Positions 10,511-33,720 of a stretch of 64,000 nt of DNA are shown here, piece by piece. The stretch is taken from positions 840,001 to 904,000 of the forward strand of contig JAQGDQ010000017.1 of assembly GCA_030141605.1 (NCBI GenBank). Direction: 5' to 3'. Both the position numbers and the translations under genes were made by a program. The stretch comes from Tubiluchus corallicola. Lineage: Eukaryota > Priapulida > Priapulimorpha > Priapulimorphida > Tubiluchidae. The notes beneath the pieces were generated by a model. It saw nothing but the letters and a program-made list of their open reading frames with translations. It made no database searches and was not told where the DNA came from. How positions within the stretch are numbered: position 1 is the stretch's first letter; every line of letters starts with the position of its first letter.

Positions 10511-11188
10511 TATCACGAAAAATGTGGTGGCAAGAGGCCACTGAAATTTTGCAATTTTGCGTCTCTTTCGCAAGCGCCTAGAGTGCAGCGTCTCAAAATG
10601 CCCTGACTAAAATTAAAAGAAAACTAGATTTTGTTGGTTCACTAATAGTTCTATTTCGACGCCAGGCTTATACGCAGAAGGAATCACATAAGGCAGTTCC
10701 AGTCCAGGGCTGAGGACCCCTGGGCTACAGATGCTGTGAGGCAGCGGTCCCAGTGACAATTAACAAAAGCATGAATGTTGAATTCTTCAATTTAGTTATT
10801 CAACTTTTACAACATGATGCCAACATTAGGCCCACGTAGATAGGTGCAAGTCTAACACAACAAATTAAAATAAGTTTTTGAAATATTAAACACAATAAAT
10901 AAATTACAGCATATTTCGGCACTCATTCTGGTGTCAGTTGATTCTCAAATGCTTTTAGTGTCAGTCTTGAAATGCACCCGCTAGAACTGGACAGACATAG
11001 CAGCCGATAGCCCAACACATCCAAGTCAATCAGCTAAGAGAAGCCAGGTGGTCGACTCAAAGTTTTCTGCGACTAGTGCTCTTAAATGTTTGGTTTGACT
11101 TAGTTTCTGCATTAGTGCAACTCAGTGCAAGCAATGTCTAGCAACACAGTACACGGTAATACGAGAAAAAACACAATACAATCCTCAC

Positions 11189-22433
<11,245 letters not shown>

Positions 22434-23260
22434 GTTTCAATGATATTTAAAACTTTAGTTCATAAAACTTTCGGTCAATGAATTCTTTAATAATATTTCT
22501 CGACGAAGGAATTAATTCAACAGAAGTGGATTAAAACTTGTTTTTACTAGTTCATTAGTTTCACTCAAAGTTTATAAAATAAATAATAAATGCAATATAC
22601 ACAAAAACATTTATTTACAGACGTTTAAATACTATTGTTTATTTTTATTTACAAGTTATGTACAATCATGTAAACAACGTTGACCCAAATTATTGGTCTT
22701 GTAAACCTCCACAATTCACGATTCTAAGAGCTCTGTCTAAGTTTATTGCTTAATCAACTGCACTTCGACGCGAAGACTAGTGAAAAAACGTAATTCTTTG
22801 TACATTAATGACAACCAAAATCAGAAAACGAAACCAATATCAAGTATTTTGAGAAATCAAAATCAAAGATCCCTTTTAAATCACGATAAAAGATTTGTCA
22901 CGTTTTCTCAAGTCCTTGGGCCTGTACGTCAGTAACACGATTAATGGGTCTGACTCCTACTTTTGAACGCTTGCTTTGCGTAGTTTGTTATCGCAAAAGT
23001 CCACATGCCCTGCATAGCCTTTATAGCTAGTTTAAATAAGAAATATCATCTAATTGGTATCGACTTAATATTTATACAGGTATGAAGTGATATGCAGCAG
23101 GTCAACGATTGTACACGTTTTACGAAATTGGCCTTAGGCCTTTGGACCTTTTGACGGTCCTTGCAAAAAGAGCTCCAGATCAGGGCTATTTGTTTGAGCC
23201 ATGTGACAATTACGAATCAAGCTGTGGAATAATTTTTGACTAATAATTTTCCCATTAATA
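22434..23260. other. 5' flank of the SLC6 gene
   Basis: It should hold the 5' UTR and promoter of the minus-strand SLC6 gene. No TATA box in a convincing position was seen. A CTCF-core-like word (22238-22247, minus) lies just inside intron 1, downstream of the start codon. Confidence 0.4.
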
Positions 23261-23266
23261 AAACAG

Positions 23267-23468
23267 GAACAACTTCTAACTGTATATTTTACGCAAAAGT
23301 TCACAAAGAACCCGCTTGAGCGTCTTTTTTTATAACAAACATTAAAGATATCACACAAAGACGTTGTTAGTTTTAACTATCATATATGTAATGTTTGTTA
23401 TAAGAAAGGCTCTCAAGCGGGTTCTTTATGAACTCTTGCGTAAAACATATAGTTACAAGTTACAACTA
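23267..23468. repeat. Long imperfect hairpin (foldback), about 80-bp arms
   Basis: The left arm (about 23267-23345) and the right arm (about 23390-23468) are inverted copies. They share words such as AAAGAACCCGCTTGAG and TTATAACAAACATTA, around a 44-bp centre. It could be a foldback MITE. No clear target duplication was found. Confidence 0.75.
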
Positions 23469-24573
23469 CAGAAGATAATCTGCAAATGATCCCCGAAACT
23501 CATATTCATGCGCATTACTAATTTTGTTTATATATTTAATATTTACAATCCAGATAACTATTTAATGGGTGTGGAAAATGACGATGACGATTACTAGCAA
23601 AAATTACTAATCTTCTTGTATGAATCAATTTTCTCTTGTAAATATGTTTACAGTCCGTGCTAGTTTTTAATATTGTATTTTATCTTTTATATATATATGT
23701 CGCTTATTTTAGTTAGAAACTGTACTTTTTGTACGATAGAAATTTAATAAATAAATAAATTACCAATTTAACTTCTCTAATTTATTGGCCTTTTGTCGTT
23801 TAATCTGTTTTAACGTTCGCTGCGTACTGCAGAAAAACTCAGAATCCTGTTAAGATTTTCACTTAGTTTATTGCCACGGTAATACACTAACGACAAATTA
23901 ACGCTTGTCAACGGGGACTTTTCATTTTTTCTAATATAGGAATTGATCGTTTGCAGTTCAAGTATAAATGGAATGAACGTCCTTGCTTTATGCCAATGAG
24001 GTATCCAATGACTGCAATACTCACCCACAAACACCTGTAAAACTTTTAAAAGAAGCCCTACTTAATTTGGTCATTTGGCTTTTATCATTACCAAGATTTT
24101 ATGACCCTTTTTTGGAAAAAATAAGCATATAAAATAACTAAATTGAACTCCTTATATTAGCTGTTTCTGTATTTTAAAGTTTTGACACACACGCTAAATA
24201 TGTACTTTTGAAATGTATCTATAATATATAAGTCCTTGAGAGTTTTATATAAATGTAAAATATACAAATTAATAAGGAATCTTCTTCCTTTATCGCGCTT
24301 ATTATATTAACTGCTGACATTGTAATATCAAGTCACACATGTTACCCATTAGTTATACTTATTAGGCCTACTATAGTACAAAAATTATAATATTACATTA
24401 CTTATCTATACACGTATAACAATTTTTTATTTCTTATATATATATATATATATATATGCTTAAGTGACAAGCGGCTACTTATGCTGAGCCTTCACTCACT
24501 GTATTCACTATATGAACTTTTTTGTATAAAAAATCGATCATTTCTAAAATTGAATTGTATATTAAACGGTTTA
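23469..24573. other. Intergenic AT-rich DNA
   Basis: The frame at 23810-24034 (minus) is preceded by an acceptor-like TTTTACAG, but the residues match no family I know. A short TA microsatellite lies at 24435-24457. Nothing else was recognised. Confidence 0.4.
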
Positions 24574-24750
24574 AAGTGGCGTTTACGTTGCATCCGGATG
24601 CGTTGGTTGTGCGTAATAGATAAACTGGTTTATGTTGTTTCCAATGTACCCGTTTATGCAGCCTTCGTATGCGTTCTTTTTCTACAGATTTTTTCCCCTA
24701 GGCTGTTCCGCAGGTGGATAACGCTTCCGCATCCTACATAAACGCCACTT
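24574..24750. mobile_element. MITE-like element with AAGTGGCGTTTA inverted ends
   Basis: The ends are inverted copies over about 30 bp: AAGTGGCGTTTACGTTGCAT on the left and, reversed from the right, AAGTGGCGTTTATGTAGGAT. The total is 177 bp. No target duplication could be defined, so the superfamily is open. Confidence 0.6.
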
Positions 24751-27150
24751 GATGTGATCACCTAAGTCCTAGATGCTAGCTTAATTATTTCATGCCAGCC
24801 ATGGCCAGGACTGTGGATTTGTTCACTGAGCACCTGCTGTGACAGGCACACCAATGTAGTAAAAGAAAAATTTCGAATGACAGAACGGTATACTATAAAT
24901 GGCCACTGTGGTTTAAATACACCGCACATTTCGATTTTTTAAGGAAAAACGCTGAAAATAATATGTGACATTTTACTTTTCGAGCTGCACTTTTTAGTCA
25001 AGGAGACAGTGCTGGCGACTGATAAACGCATAATAATTTCAGCATGTGACAACAAAAGAACTTTTTTGCGACTTACGAATCGCCAAATTTATTAATACAA
25101 GATATTACTTTGAACTGACTCATATAAGTGAATAATGCATTACAATGTTCAGATTAAATGATTTGACAATATGGACACAATCTCTGTTGAGTTCGAATTA
25201 AAAATGAATGAACAAAAATGGAATTTCTGTCACAAATCAATTAAGCCAATTAAACAATTAAGAAAACAACAGGTCGCAGTCTTTTAATTGTAATCGTGCA
25301 TGTTACATTCACTAACTAGTACAATAGTAAAATTCTTAGAAATTTTAGAACTCTGAGTTAGTTGAACTACAGCACAATGTGTGTCATAGCCTAACCAATT
25401 TAGTAACAATGAATTAGCAGTGAAAATATACTTAAACATACATTATAATCACCACTGGCTTATATAGTACCATGTTTAGCTAATTAATTGTAATAATTTT
25501 TCAACAAAGTTAACAAACCACATCACAGTAAAAACGGAAAATAATAAAAGCTACATAACCAATATAATAATTGCAATAATTACATTAAGAATTGAATGTA
25601 ACAATTAAACACAAAAATGTCACCAAACAGCTATATATTCACGTGTCATGTGAAAAATGCATACTTAATTATGAAACCATATTTCCAAAACGTCATACAC
25701 TGAGCCTGTCAAAAGAATAACAATGTTATGGGAAAGATCAGAATGCGGGCCACATTTCCTAATAAGCCTTTTCACAGTTCCAGCGATTGATGATGACCGT
25801 GAAAACGTCAAAGGGTAAGTGTACCAGATAATGCTTTTGTTGACAATGCCTCGGGGCCCGTGCTGTTGTAATGGTAACAGTTCTTAACAGCTAGCTAGAA
25901 CCTTACCTAGTTTATTCTTTTGTTCCCCGGCAAGATTCTGCTAGTAAATCACTCTACGAACAGACTAAAGCATAATTAAGTAAAGTACATGCAAAACAAG
26001 TGAAATTATTGAACTGATGCAGCAGACGACTTTGCTTTATCCATGTTACGTGGTGGTAAGACGCGTTGCTGTGGTACACATAACCTTTGACCTACAGCAA
26101 CTGCGTGTACACTTAGAAGTTAATGTAAGATGTCATCTGAAGGTGAATAATGTACTTCTCACTAGAAAACCATCCCAATGATGCCGTCTGATGTTTGGAA
26201 GTGATTACACGTTTAACAATCATATGAGCCCCAGGGCCAATTATGACCTTTTGGGACCCCCTAAGCTAATAAAATTATGGGCCCCTCAGGAGCCACCCTC
26301 TAGCTCACCCACATGTCTTGAATATTTTTACTTGTATTATATTTTAGCAACATTTACATAGCTTGAAGTAAACTTATTGCAAATTCTTTAAGTAAACTAG
26401 AATAGCTGTTTTGTTTGTCAATGAAAATATTCTTTAAGAAATACCACTATTTTACTATTTATTGCAGCCAAATTAGCACAATCTTTCAAGACAACCATAG
26501 TGAAAAAACAGATTTTACCAAATGTTACCAAAACTTGAGGGCCCTAGACTGCAGAATATTATAGCCTATACGATACTACGGCCTGCATGTGACAATTGTG
26601 TTACATCACAATTCCCATAAAAATTATTTTACACCACTTAGAAAATGGCATGAAAATGAAAAAATTGTAAGAATGACCAAATAGCTACATGCTCATGTGT
26701 CGTATGGAAAAACGGGTACATAATTTAGCTATACAAGTCCACATTTCCATACGCTATGATTTTGCACAAGTCAAGAGTATTAATGTATCAAAATAAAGGG
26801 CACAAACACATTTCGTAAGGAAGAAAGAAAGAAAGTTCCACAACTTGAGGAACTATGTGGAAGAAACAATGCAATAATTCTGCTGTTTTTAGAGATGGGT
26901 GCTACTGATAATGACATTCTCTTTGACAGTGGAATATTAGAAACATCACAGTTATAATCAAAAAGTAATTAACAGTACTTATTAATTTTTAAAGGCATGT
27001 ATTTACCAACCCCAAACAAGAAAAATATCTTGTGTTAAGATTTTTACGTCAATTTTGCTTTTGAACTTAAAAATTTCCCTTCCCAAATACTACACCACAA
27101 ATTAAACTTGCTGAGAATTACCCCTGACAATTACAAAAGTGTCCCTGGTG
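24751..27150. other. Intergenic DNA downstream of TRAPPC11
   Basis: No gene recognised. GGGCCC-rich segments near 26225-26300 and 26535-26585 may be pieces of a decayed transposon, but no inverted ends or target duplication could be matched. A GAAAGAAA tract lies near 26820. Confidence 0.4.
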
Positions 27151-27154
27151 ATGG

Positions 27155-27160
27155 TTTATT
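27155..27160 (-). terminator. Candidate polyadenylation signal of TRAPPC11
   Basis: AATAAA on the minus strand, 231 bp past the TRAPPC11 stop codon. It is the nearest canonical hexamer seen. Confidence 0.45.
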
Positions 27161-27390
27161 AATGTCTGAAATCTGGCTCATACAAGAATACGTTTATTCA
27201 CCACAACTCGGCAAAACAACGAATCAAATTGGCAAACCGATAACAAATTAGTAATGAAATTGGTTGCTACGCAAGTACCATTAGGAATACAATGCAAAGA
27301 TAAACAGCTGTAAAAAGGTTTGTAAATGTCTCTTGGCTAGCTTGTTCTGTTAACTGCACGAACTGTATATCTGTTGATGCTACGTACATA

Positions 27391-30300
27391 TCAGGAAGAG
27401 TTTACTGCCATCTGTTGTTCATCCGAAGAACTGTGACTAGATGGCCTCACAAATATCATTTCTGGCATCATAGACTGAAGGAGTACATCGATGACACCAG
27501 CATATTGCACCATGTTCACTCGCAGTTTGGGCAGTGGCACGTAACCTGGACAAAGAGGATAGAAATTATACACCACGGAAAATTTTCCACTGGGTAGCAT
27601 CCGGAAAAACAACTGCTTGTTTCCGGAAAACATAAAAGCATCGCTCACTTCCATCACGGCCTCCATATCTTGAATGTGCGACGTCCTGTTATGCAGGGTA
27701 TACTTGACGGGCAACGGTTTGTTCACACAGCCAAACGATGGCATATCAACGGCGACAGAGAGCGGAATTGCCTCTGCCTGGACAACGGGAAGACTAACAG
27801 CCGTTGTGACTGCTTTCTCACTGTTCTTTCTCTTCCACGTCAAGTTGTACGTTCCTAAACTGACCGCTAGCGGAGCATCATATTGGACAATGAAACATCT
27901 GCACTCCTTTGCGCATTCATCTTTGTTGAGTTCTACGTCTGCAACTTGCGATTCATCGTTGCTAATGAGTTTTACAGTTGGTGCTCCAACGTCGAGGAAA
28001 CTGTTAGCGAAAACAAGCGGCCAGGGAGACTGACTCTTGATATCAACTACCAAGATGAAATTTACGTCTGAATAAACCTTTTCAGCTTCTGCGAATTTCA
28101 TGTTCATTATACTAAAGTCAACTCCAAACGGTTCATGAACAGCGACATCTATTTTAGTACTGTTAATACACCTACACCCAAGCTTTCTACAATTTTGTTC
28201 AATGTCAATATTATACGAGACTTCGAGGAGAAACTGCCTACGTCCAGCCTCCGCACAGCGACAATAAATAGTTTTTGCAAACTTTGCATGAGGATACAAG
28301 TCACCTAAATTAATGTCTGAAAGTTTTGAACAAGGAACTTTGTTCAAGTCCTCAAAAAACTCCGTAGAAATCTGTTTAGCACTTTCTGGAATCTCCTCGG
28401 CTTGTTGTACACTGATGCTTACATTTCTAATCTCAGAAACCTCGGTGTTTACTATCACAATATTAATTGCGTAATACTCGTTTACTAGGGCAGGGTTATC
28501 GTGCTGTACATCAACCGTAATTTCAGAAATTCGAGGGACAATCTGAGAGGATGAAACAACGGGTATTTGCTCAAATTTGCAGTTGGCGAATTCTGCATCC
28601 GCATCAAGTTTTTTCTGATTCAACTGAACAGCAGGTGGTTCTACAATGGCATCAGTACCACTGCCCAACCAGTGTAGGACCGCACAGCAGCCTTCTTCTG
28701 ACCCCAGTGCAAGCACCACTCCTGAGATGTCTAACGAAGAACTGACATCTTCCGGTTTAACTGGAAATGTAAATTGGTGCATGAAAACTGCAGTGGAATG
28801 TAAACAAGTACCGTCTGTGTTTGTATACACACAGTTTTGATTGTAGGATTGCTGCTTGAAAAAAACTGAAAGTTTGGTAAAATGAATAGGCACAGGGGCA
28901 CAACTATGTAGCGCGATACATACTTTGATGAGAGACTCGGCTGTAAAGTTCTTTTTCACAAACCTAGCCTTGCACTCAATACACGAAGCCAAATTATGCA
29001 TTTCAACCGTAAATTGGAGTGCTTCACACTGTGGCAGCGCCCACAATTGTTTGGCAGCCTCCACGCACTCGTGTTCGCACCCTGGCTCTGGATCAGGGCT
29101 TTCCCGCGACATAACCTTGATCAAATTCGTGGCAATTCGATATTTTTCTTCACACGAAAGCACCGCATGCTTGCCAATCAATTCTAGGCAAATGGTGACA
29201 TACTCGGAAATATTTCTCACAAGGTAAGCGCAGCGAAGTGATATCAACAGGATATGCGTTAAGAGTTTCCACCAACGTTCACTCCTGTAATCCCAAGTTA
29301 CTCTACCCAGCAATGCCAGTGCCTTATCATAGTCTTTAGCATGATAGTACTCTTCGCCGATTAACACAACAAGGTGCAATCGTAAACGAGCGCACTTGTA
29401 CTTTTTAAATTGTGCGACGGCGCTGCTTAACAGCGGTATCACCAACCAAGAATGGTCGACCTGTCGTTCACGAATCTGAAGCGCAAGGATTCCCTCTCGC
29501 TCACGCTGCACGTGAGGCGATTCTAGACTCTGGTGACCTTGGCGCCAAGCTCGTTGACCATAATACTCCATGCGCGACATGTTTTCCAGAGGATCAGGAG
29601 ATGGATATATCGCATCGGCATGACACAGTGCTCTGCATAGCTGTTTTCTTGCCACAGCATGATTGGCTGCCTCCTGATAGTAAAATCCGGGATGTTGGGT
29701 CTGTATGGCAGCCAATCCCGCCTTAATAGCTTCTTCAAACAAATCTCCAAAGAGAGAAAATTGTTTGGAGAGCCATGCGCTGTGCTCAAAAGCAAGGTCT
29801 GGTGCTCCTATCTTGTTCTTGTAGAAGTCGACATGCTTACGAAACTGAGATATGGCATCGAGGGGAGTGCTGTGCTGAAAACATATCTTGCATATCTTGT
29901 AGTTCAGAAAACCGGCTACAACTTTTATCTCCAGTAGGTTATAGTCGGTTATCCTAAGCTCTTGCAAGTTGATGTACGCCTGTCTGTAGTGCTTTATAGC
30001 AGTGTGCGTGTCCTGCTTAAGCTCATTATAGAAGGCTATTTTGAACTGATGGCGTACAAACAATAATGCATGCGTTGTCTTATTCAAATAGTCTCTGTGA
30101 GTTTTGATAGTTCGGCTTTCTTGAAGATAAAAACCTTTTGCAATTTCATAGAGAGCATTTTCTAATCGAATAACGTACCCCAACAAATGATCTGTATGAG
30201 GTAACACGAATAAGAGTTTCTGCATGTTACAGGCAGTAGACAGCTGTGCCGCCCTCTCTTCTGCAACCTTGTCTTCGCCGGGAGGCAGTGGGGTGTTTTT

Positions 30301-30729
30301 CTGTATCAGCACAAGCACCACTTTGCTCTGTTGCCCCTCCAGAGCGGTTCTGATGACTTCGACGAGCGTCACGCACTCCATGCGTTTCTCGTTCCACTGC
30401 GCTTCGTCCCAGTCAAGCTCGAAAAACACGACCACAATCGCGGGTATCGTATGCAGGTGCTTGTGCATCCAGTTGGTTTTTAGTATACCTTTGGGAATGT
30501 ACCACTCATATGACGTCTTCTTCGGCTTGGGCTTTGGGTACTCATGATCGCCGGGCAGGACTTGGAACTGAATTGGGACACGATCGGGACGTCGGTTATT
30601 GTTGAACGCATCCCAGATTAGTTTGTGCACGGCATTGTACACAATGTCCAAGCCAGTAAGCACAATCAGAGCTTGCGGCTTGGCACACAGTTCAGGTGGA
30701 ACGTCACCTGGTGTTATCATCTTGACCAT
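27391..30729 (-). CDS. TRAPPC11: Trafficking protein particle complex subunit 11 (foie gras), intronless
   Basis: A 1112-residue uninterrupted frame, close to the roughly 1130 residues of vertebrate TRAPPC11. N-terminal marks match the family strongly: LTGLDIVYNAVH, RVPIQFQVLPGDHEYPKP, TSYEWYIPKGILKTNWM, ELDWDE, IQKNTPLPPGED and FVLPHTDHL. They are followed by LNKTTHALLFVRHQFKIAF and the foie gras domain around residues 260-520 (CFQHSTPLDAISQFRKH, HPGFYYQEAA). The C-terminal third is beta-rich like a Gryzun domain. The protein is a subunit of the metazoan TRAPP III complex, acting in ER-to-Golgi transport and autophagy. Vertebrate orthologues are split into many exons, so the lack of any intron here is striking. 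The start ATG at 30729 gives the expected N-terminus. Confidence 0.97.
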   Translation of the reverse strand: MVKMITPGDVPPELCAKPQALIVLTGLDIVYNAVHKLIWDAFNNNRRPDRVPIQFQVLPGDHEYPKPKPKKTSYEWYIPKGILKTNWMHKHLHTIPAIVVVFFELDWDEAQWNEKRMECVTLVEVIRTALEGQQSKVVLVLIQKNTPLPPGEDKVAEERAAQLSTACNMQKLLFVLPHTDHLLGYVIRLENALYEIAKGFYLQESRTIKTHRDYLNKTTHALLFVRHQFKIAFYNELKQDTHTAIKHYRQAYINLQELRITDYNLLEIKVVAGFLNYKICKICFQHSTPLDAISQFRKHVDFYKNKIGAPDLAFEHSAWLSKQFSLFGDLFEEAIKAGLAAIQTQHPGFYYQEAANHAVARKQLCRALCHADAIYPSPDPLENMSRMEYYGQRAWRQGHQSLESPHVQREREGILALQIRERQVDHSWLVIPLLSSAVAQFKKYKCARLRLHLVVLIGEEYYHAKDYDKALALLGRVTWDYRSERWWKLLTHILLISLRCAYLVRNISEYVTICLELIGKHAVLSCEEKYRIATNLIKVMSRESPDPEPGCEHECVEAAKQLWALPQCEALQFTVEMHNLASCIECKARFVKKNFTAESLIKVCIALHSCAPVPIHFTKLSVFFKQQSYNQNCVYTNTDGTCLHSTAVFMHQFTFPVKPEDVSSSLDISGVVLALGSEEGCCAVLHWLGSGTDAIVEPPAVQLNQKKLDADAEFANCKFEQIPVVSSSQIVPRISEITVDVQHDNPALVNEYYAINIVIVNTEVSEIRNVSISVQQAEEIPESAKQISTEFFEDLNKVPCSKLSDINLGDLYPHAKFAKTIYCRCAEAGRRQFLLEVSYNIDIEQNCRKLGCRCINSTKIDVAVHEPFGVDFSIMNMKFAEAEKVYSDVNFILVVDIKSQSPWPLVFANSFLDVGAPTVKLISNDESQVADVELNKDECAKECRCFIVQYDAPLAVSLGTYNLTWKRKNSEKAVTTAVSLPVVQAEAIPLSVAVDMPSFGCVNKPLPVKYTLHNRTSHIQDMEAVMEVSDAFMFSGNKQLFFRMLPSGKFSVVYNFYPLCPGYVPLPKLRVNMVQYAGVIDVLLQSMMPEMIFVRPSSHSSSDEQQMAVNSS

Positions 30730-30770
30730 CGGCTATCTATTGTTCAAAGTGTTTTATAGCAAGTAAGTTA

Positions 30771-30790
30771 CCTGTAAAATAAAAAAAAAT
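30771..30790 (-). other. Candidate 3' splice site in the TRAPPC11 5' UTR
   Basis: On the minus strand a T-rich tract ends in TTTTACAG at 30772, 42 bp upstream of the TRAPPC11 start codon. If used, the gene has an intron in its 5' UTR although none in its coding region. Confidence 0.4.
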
Positions 30791-32990
30791 GTAGTAGAAA
30801 ACAAAGTAGATTTAATTTTGAATAATTTTACAAAATTAAATTATAAAATTTGGCCTATTTCACATATGACCTCATTGCAGGACACCAACAGAATAAGAGT
30901 TTCCAGTCTGAATCATTGATTATAAGCAAGGCAATGGCTGAGCATGACGTAATCGTGTAAGCATTGGGTCTCAGAACAATAAAAAACAGCACGTGTATAG
31001 AGAAACACAGATGAACTTCTTTCATCATCCAAACAGATGCAGGTTATGCTTAACTGACTAGGCACGACATGCTATTAATGCTAAATAGTAAACAATATAT
31101 TTCATTATAAGCTATTAACAGCATTATGACTTCAGTAGCATGATCCTGTGGCGAAATCTTTGTACAATACAAAACCATTGAAATCATTAAATTTTGTAAG
31201 GAGCAAGTTAAATGGCCAGCTTATCAAATTCAGTACACAGAAAGGAAGGATTTAAAGCAGTTTGTGGCATGATGGATTAAAATAAGGAAACACGCTAAAC
31301 TTTTATACAACTGAAGAAAATTAAAAGAGAAACAATTTGGAATGCACAGCTCTTAATCAAAATCATTTTATATAAATTTCTAACAAATACTTCATGTAAG
31401 TATTCTTGTAACTATTGGTATCAACTGCATGTTCTCACTTTCATACGAGACCTGGCAGCAGGGCCAGTACTAGCAAGTACTACGAGGAAGGCTGTACCAA
31501 ACAGTTGGAGTGGCAAGGCAAAAGACACATGTACCTTAAATTTTTGTTTGCGTCCTAGTCACAACAAATAGATTTTTATTGCCAGATCTTAAGTTTCTGG
31601 ATGGCGTGTAAAATAAAAGCAGATGACATAAAAGAAGCAAAAGCTCTTTGGTTACACACAAGTATGTTATTTTAAGTGAGTGAATTAAGAATATTGAGTC
31701 AATTATGTGAGTTATTTGAGTCATTTACCGAAGTTTTTATATACATTTGAATAGGAGCAGGTTCCAGGCGTTTTTGAGTCAATTAAGTGTTCGAATCTAT
31801 TAACTGTGAGTCTAACAAATGGCGCTCAGTTAAGTGGTTAAGAAAAGGGTGTCAGATGTTCAGCTTCATTAAAACGAAACGTCGCCGCATGGGGAGTCGT
31901 TAAGTGAGGATTAACTGTAAGCATAACAGAAATCTAAAAAACAGAACAAAAGAACCCATTCTCTGATGCTCACATGACACTTTCATACAGTACACATTAT
32001 GACCGCAGTTCTTGAATTATTATTATCATATACATTTCACTAATTTTCCCTGTACCTTAGTGTTTTCCTGTCGTTTTTAAAGGGATAAATAAAATAATAT
32101 CTATTTTTATGTGATATTTTTAATAGGCACTGATAATATATCAAGGCTTTATTTTGTATTAGGCCTATATTATAGTTTTCTATATATTCTAACTCTTTTG
32201 TTGGTTACTTTTGGGGCTAATTTCATTTCTCTTTTCTTCTTAATTTTACATACAGCATCTATTATAGACATAGACAGTTTTTATTTATCTTTCCATTAAC
32301 ACCACTATTAATACATGCAACTTTACAAGAGAGATTAACTACACAGATAAATTAAAAATGCACAAAGGAAAAGGATCGGGAGGTGTGCGCACTAGAGGAG
32401 AAAAATTAGCAAAAGACCAGTTGATGGGTCAAGTCAGTTACCCTTACTAAAGCTTATAAACTAAATTTTCTTCACAAAGCCACAACAGACGCTGTACACT
32501 GATCACAGAGGCGGTTTACTGAATATTACGCAAATAGAGTTTTTATAAATCAGCTTTGTACTCATTTTTATACAAAATCATTTTGCAGCTCACAACCTCA
32601 CACCACGTAAACAGCAAGATGGGACATCATGTTCCTGTTTCCCCTAGCGTTCGATCCCTGAAAGTTTTTATCACCACAACGCTAACACTCAAATCTAATT
32701 TTCGGCTCTCAAAGGAAAGACTACGTTTCAGAAAAAGCAGCTTGAAAAATTAATTGATAAAAAATTTTTCTTACTATTATTTTCAAATTTTTTATTATTA
32801 CTATTCTACAGATGTGGTTCAAAAAAATTAACGAAAAACATAATTTCTTTAGCCAGCAGATTATATTGCACTCCACTTGTCGAACTCCACCTGTTGTAGC
32901 TTGTGTTCGACAAAAACAATTGTTTGCATATTTAATGGAAATATGTCTTTATGGGGTGGCTTAATCAGCAGTGTTTTATTTTAATCTCTT
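30791..32990. other. Intergenic DNA upstream of TRAPPC11
   Basis: No gene recognised. Near 31890-31920 the sequence GTTAAGTGAGGATTAACTGTA resembles a DNA transposon end, but no partner end was found. Confidence 0.4.
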
Positions 32991-33720
32991 ATAGTAAATG
33001 ACATCAATATCAACATTTCCAGCACTGTAAATTATGCTGATGATAAAAAGATTTTCATAGCAATGGATAGTTTTGAAGAAACATTCTACCATCAGGAATT
33101 CTTGTGTAAAATATCATCAGCAGTCACTTCACTGACAAACGTTGTTTTATAATGGAGAAATGTGAATTATATTCATGTTTCAATAATATGCATTAGGATT
33201 TTATGGGATGTGCAAAACTGGAAACTAGAAAGTACTGGTGAAGTTGTATAAAGATTTGGAAAGTAAATGTTAATAATTAAATGAGTTGCCGAAGACTAGC
33301 AGTTAGTCCCGTACACCATATATAGGCATAAAATTTTAATAACAAAAACGCATAAGTAAAGCTAGTAAAAAGTTTTGTTAAACCACACTTGAGTTACTGC
33401 ATGCAGGCATGGGGATGTTATTATTGCCATGTTGTGGTTTATGGTTGTCATGGTTCCTTTGGTACAATCAAATATTCAACACGGCAATTAAACTATCTAA
33501 TTCTTAAGTAATAGATATACTACATGTATAATTACGACATCACAGTTATGATGAAAGATGCTAGATTGTTCGAGGCTGTACAAAAAGGGAACAATTAATT
33601 GAATGTCTTAGTTTTCAAAGTTTATGTATAAACAGAAATTGAACAGCTAGAGCAGATTAATGCATCCTTCCAGAATATCAATGGGTAAAAGCAGAGACCT
33701 GATTGAAGCTCTAAAATTGT
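32991..33720 (+). mobile_element. Decayed non-LTR retrotransposon (CR1/jockey-like reverse transcriptase)
   Basis: Pieces of a reverse transcriptase remain in different frames. Near 33033-33044 is YADD, in the context STVNYADDKKIFIAMDS, the catalytic box of non-LTR elements. Near 33371-33430 is SFVKPHLSYCMQAWGCYY, matching the conserved PHLEYC.QAW block late in the domain. The frames differ and stops are frequent, so this is an old relic. Its ends cannot be placed. Confidence 0.75.

Larger units (their letters stand above)
8954..11188. other. Noncoding DNA between the BEL element and the last SLC6 exon seen
   Basis: I searched the minus strand here for the remaining SLC6 exons (TM9 to TM12 and tail) and found none. 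There is no other recognisable gene. The interval holds a palindromic repeat cluster (10130-10331) and a tRNA-like segment (about 10440-10510). It is either a long intron of SLC6 or its broken 3' side. Confidence 0.5.

Noticed and set aside
23810-24034. Possible upstream exon on the minus strand after TTTTACAG
   Set aside because: Residues match no SLC6 or other family, and the SLC6 start codon at 22433 already gives a normal N-terminus.
26195-26600. GGGCCC-rich segments considered as ends of one transposon
   Set aside because: No inverted ends or target duplication could be aligned.
31850-31920. GTTAAGTGAGGATTAACTGTA considered as a pogo-like end
   Set aside because: No partner end found within 2 kb; too short to support.
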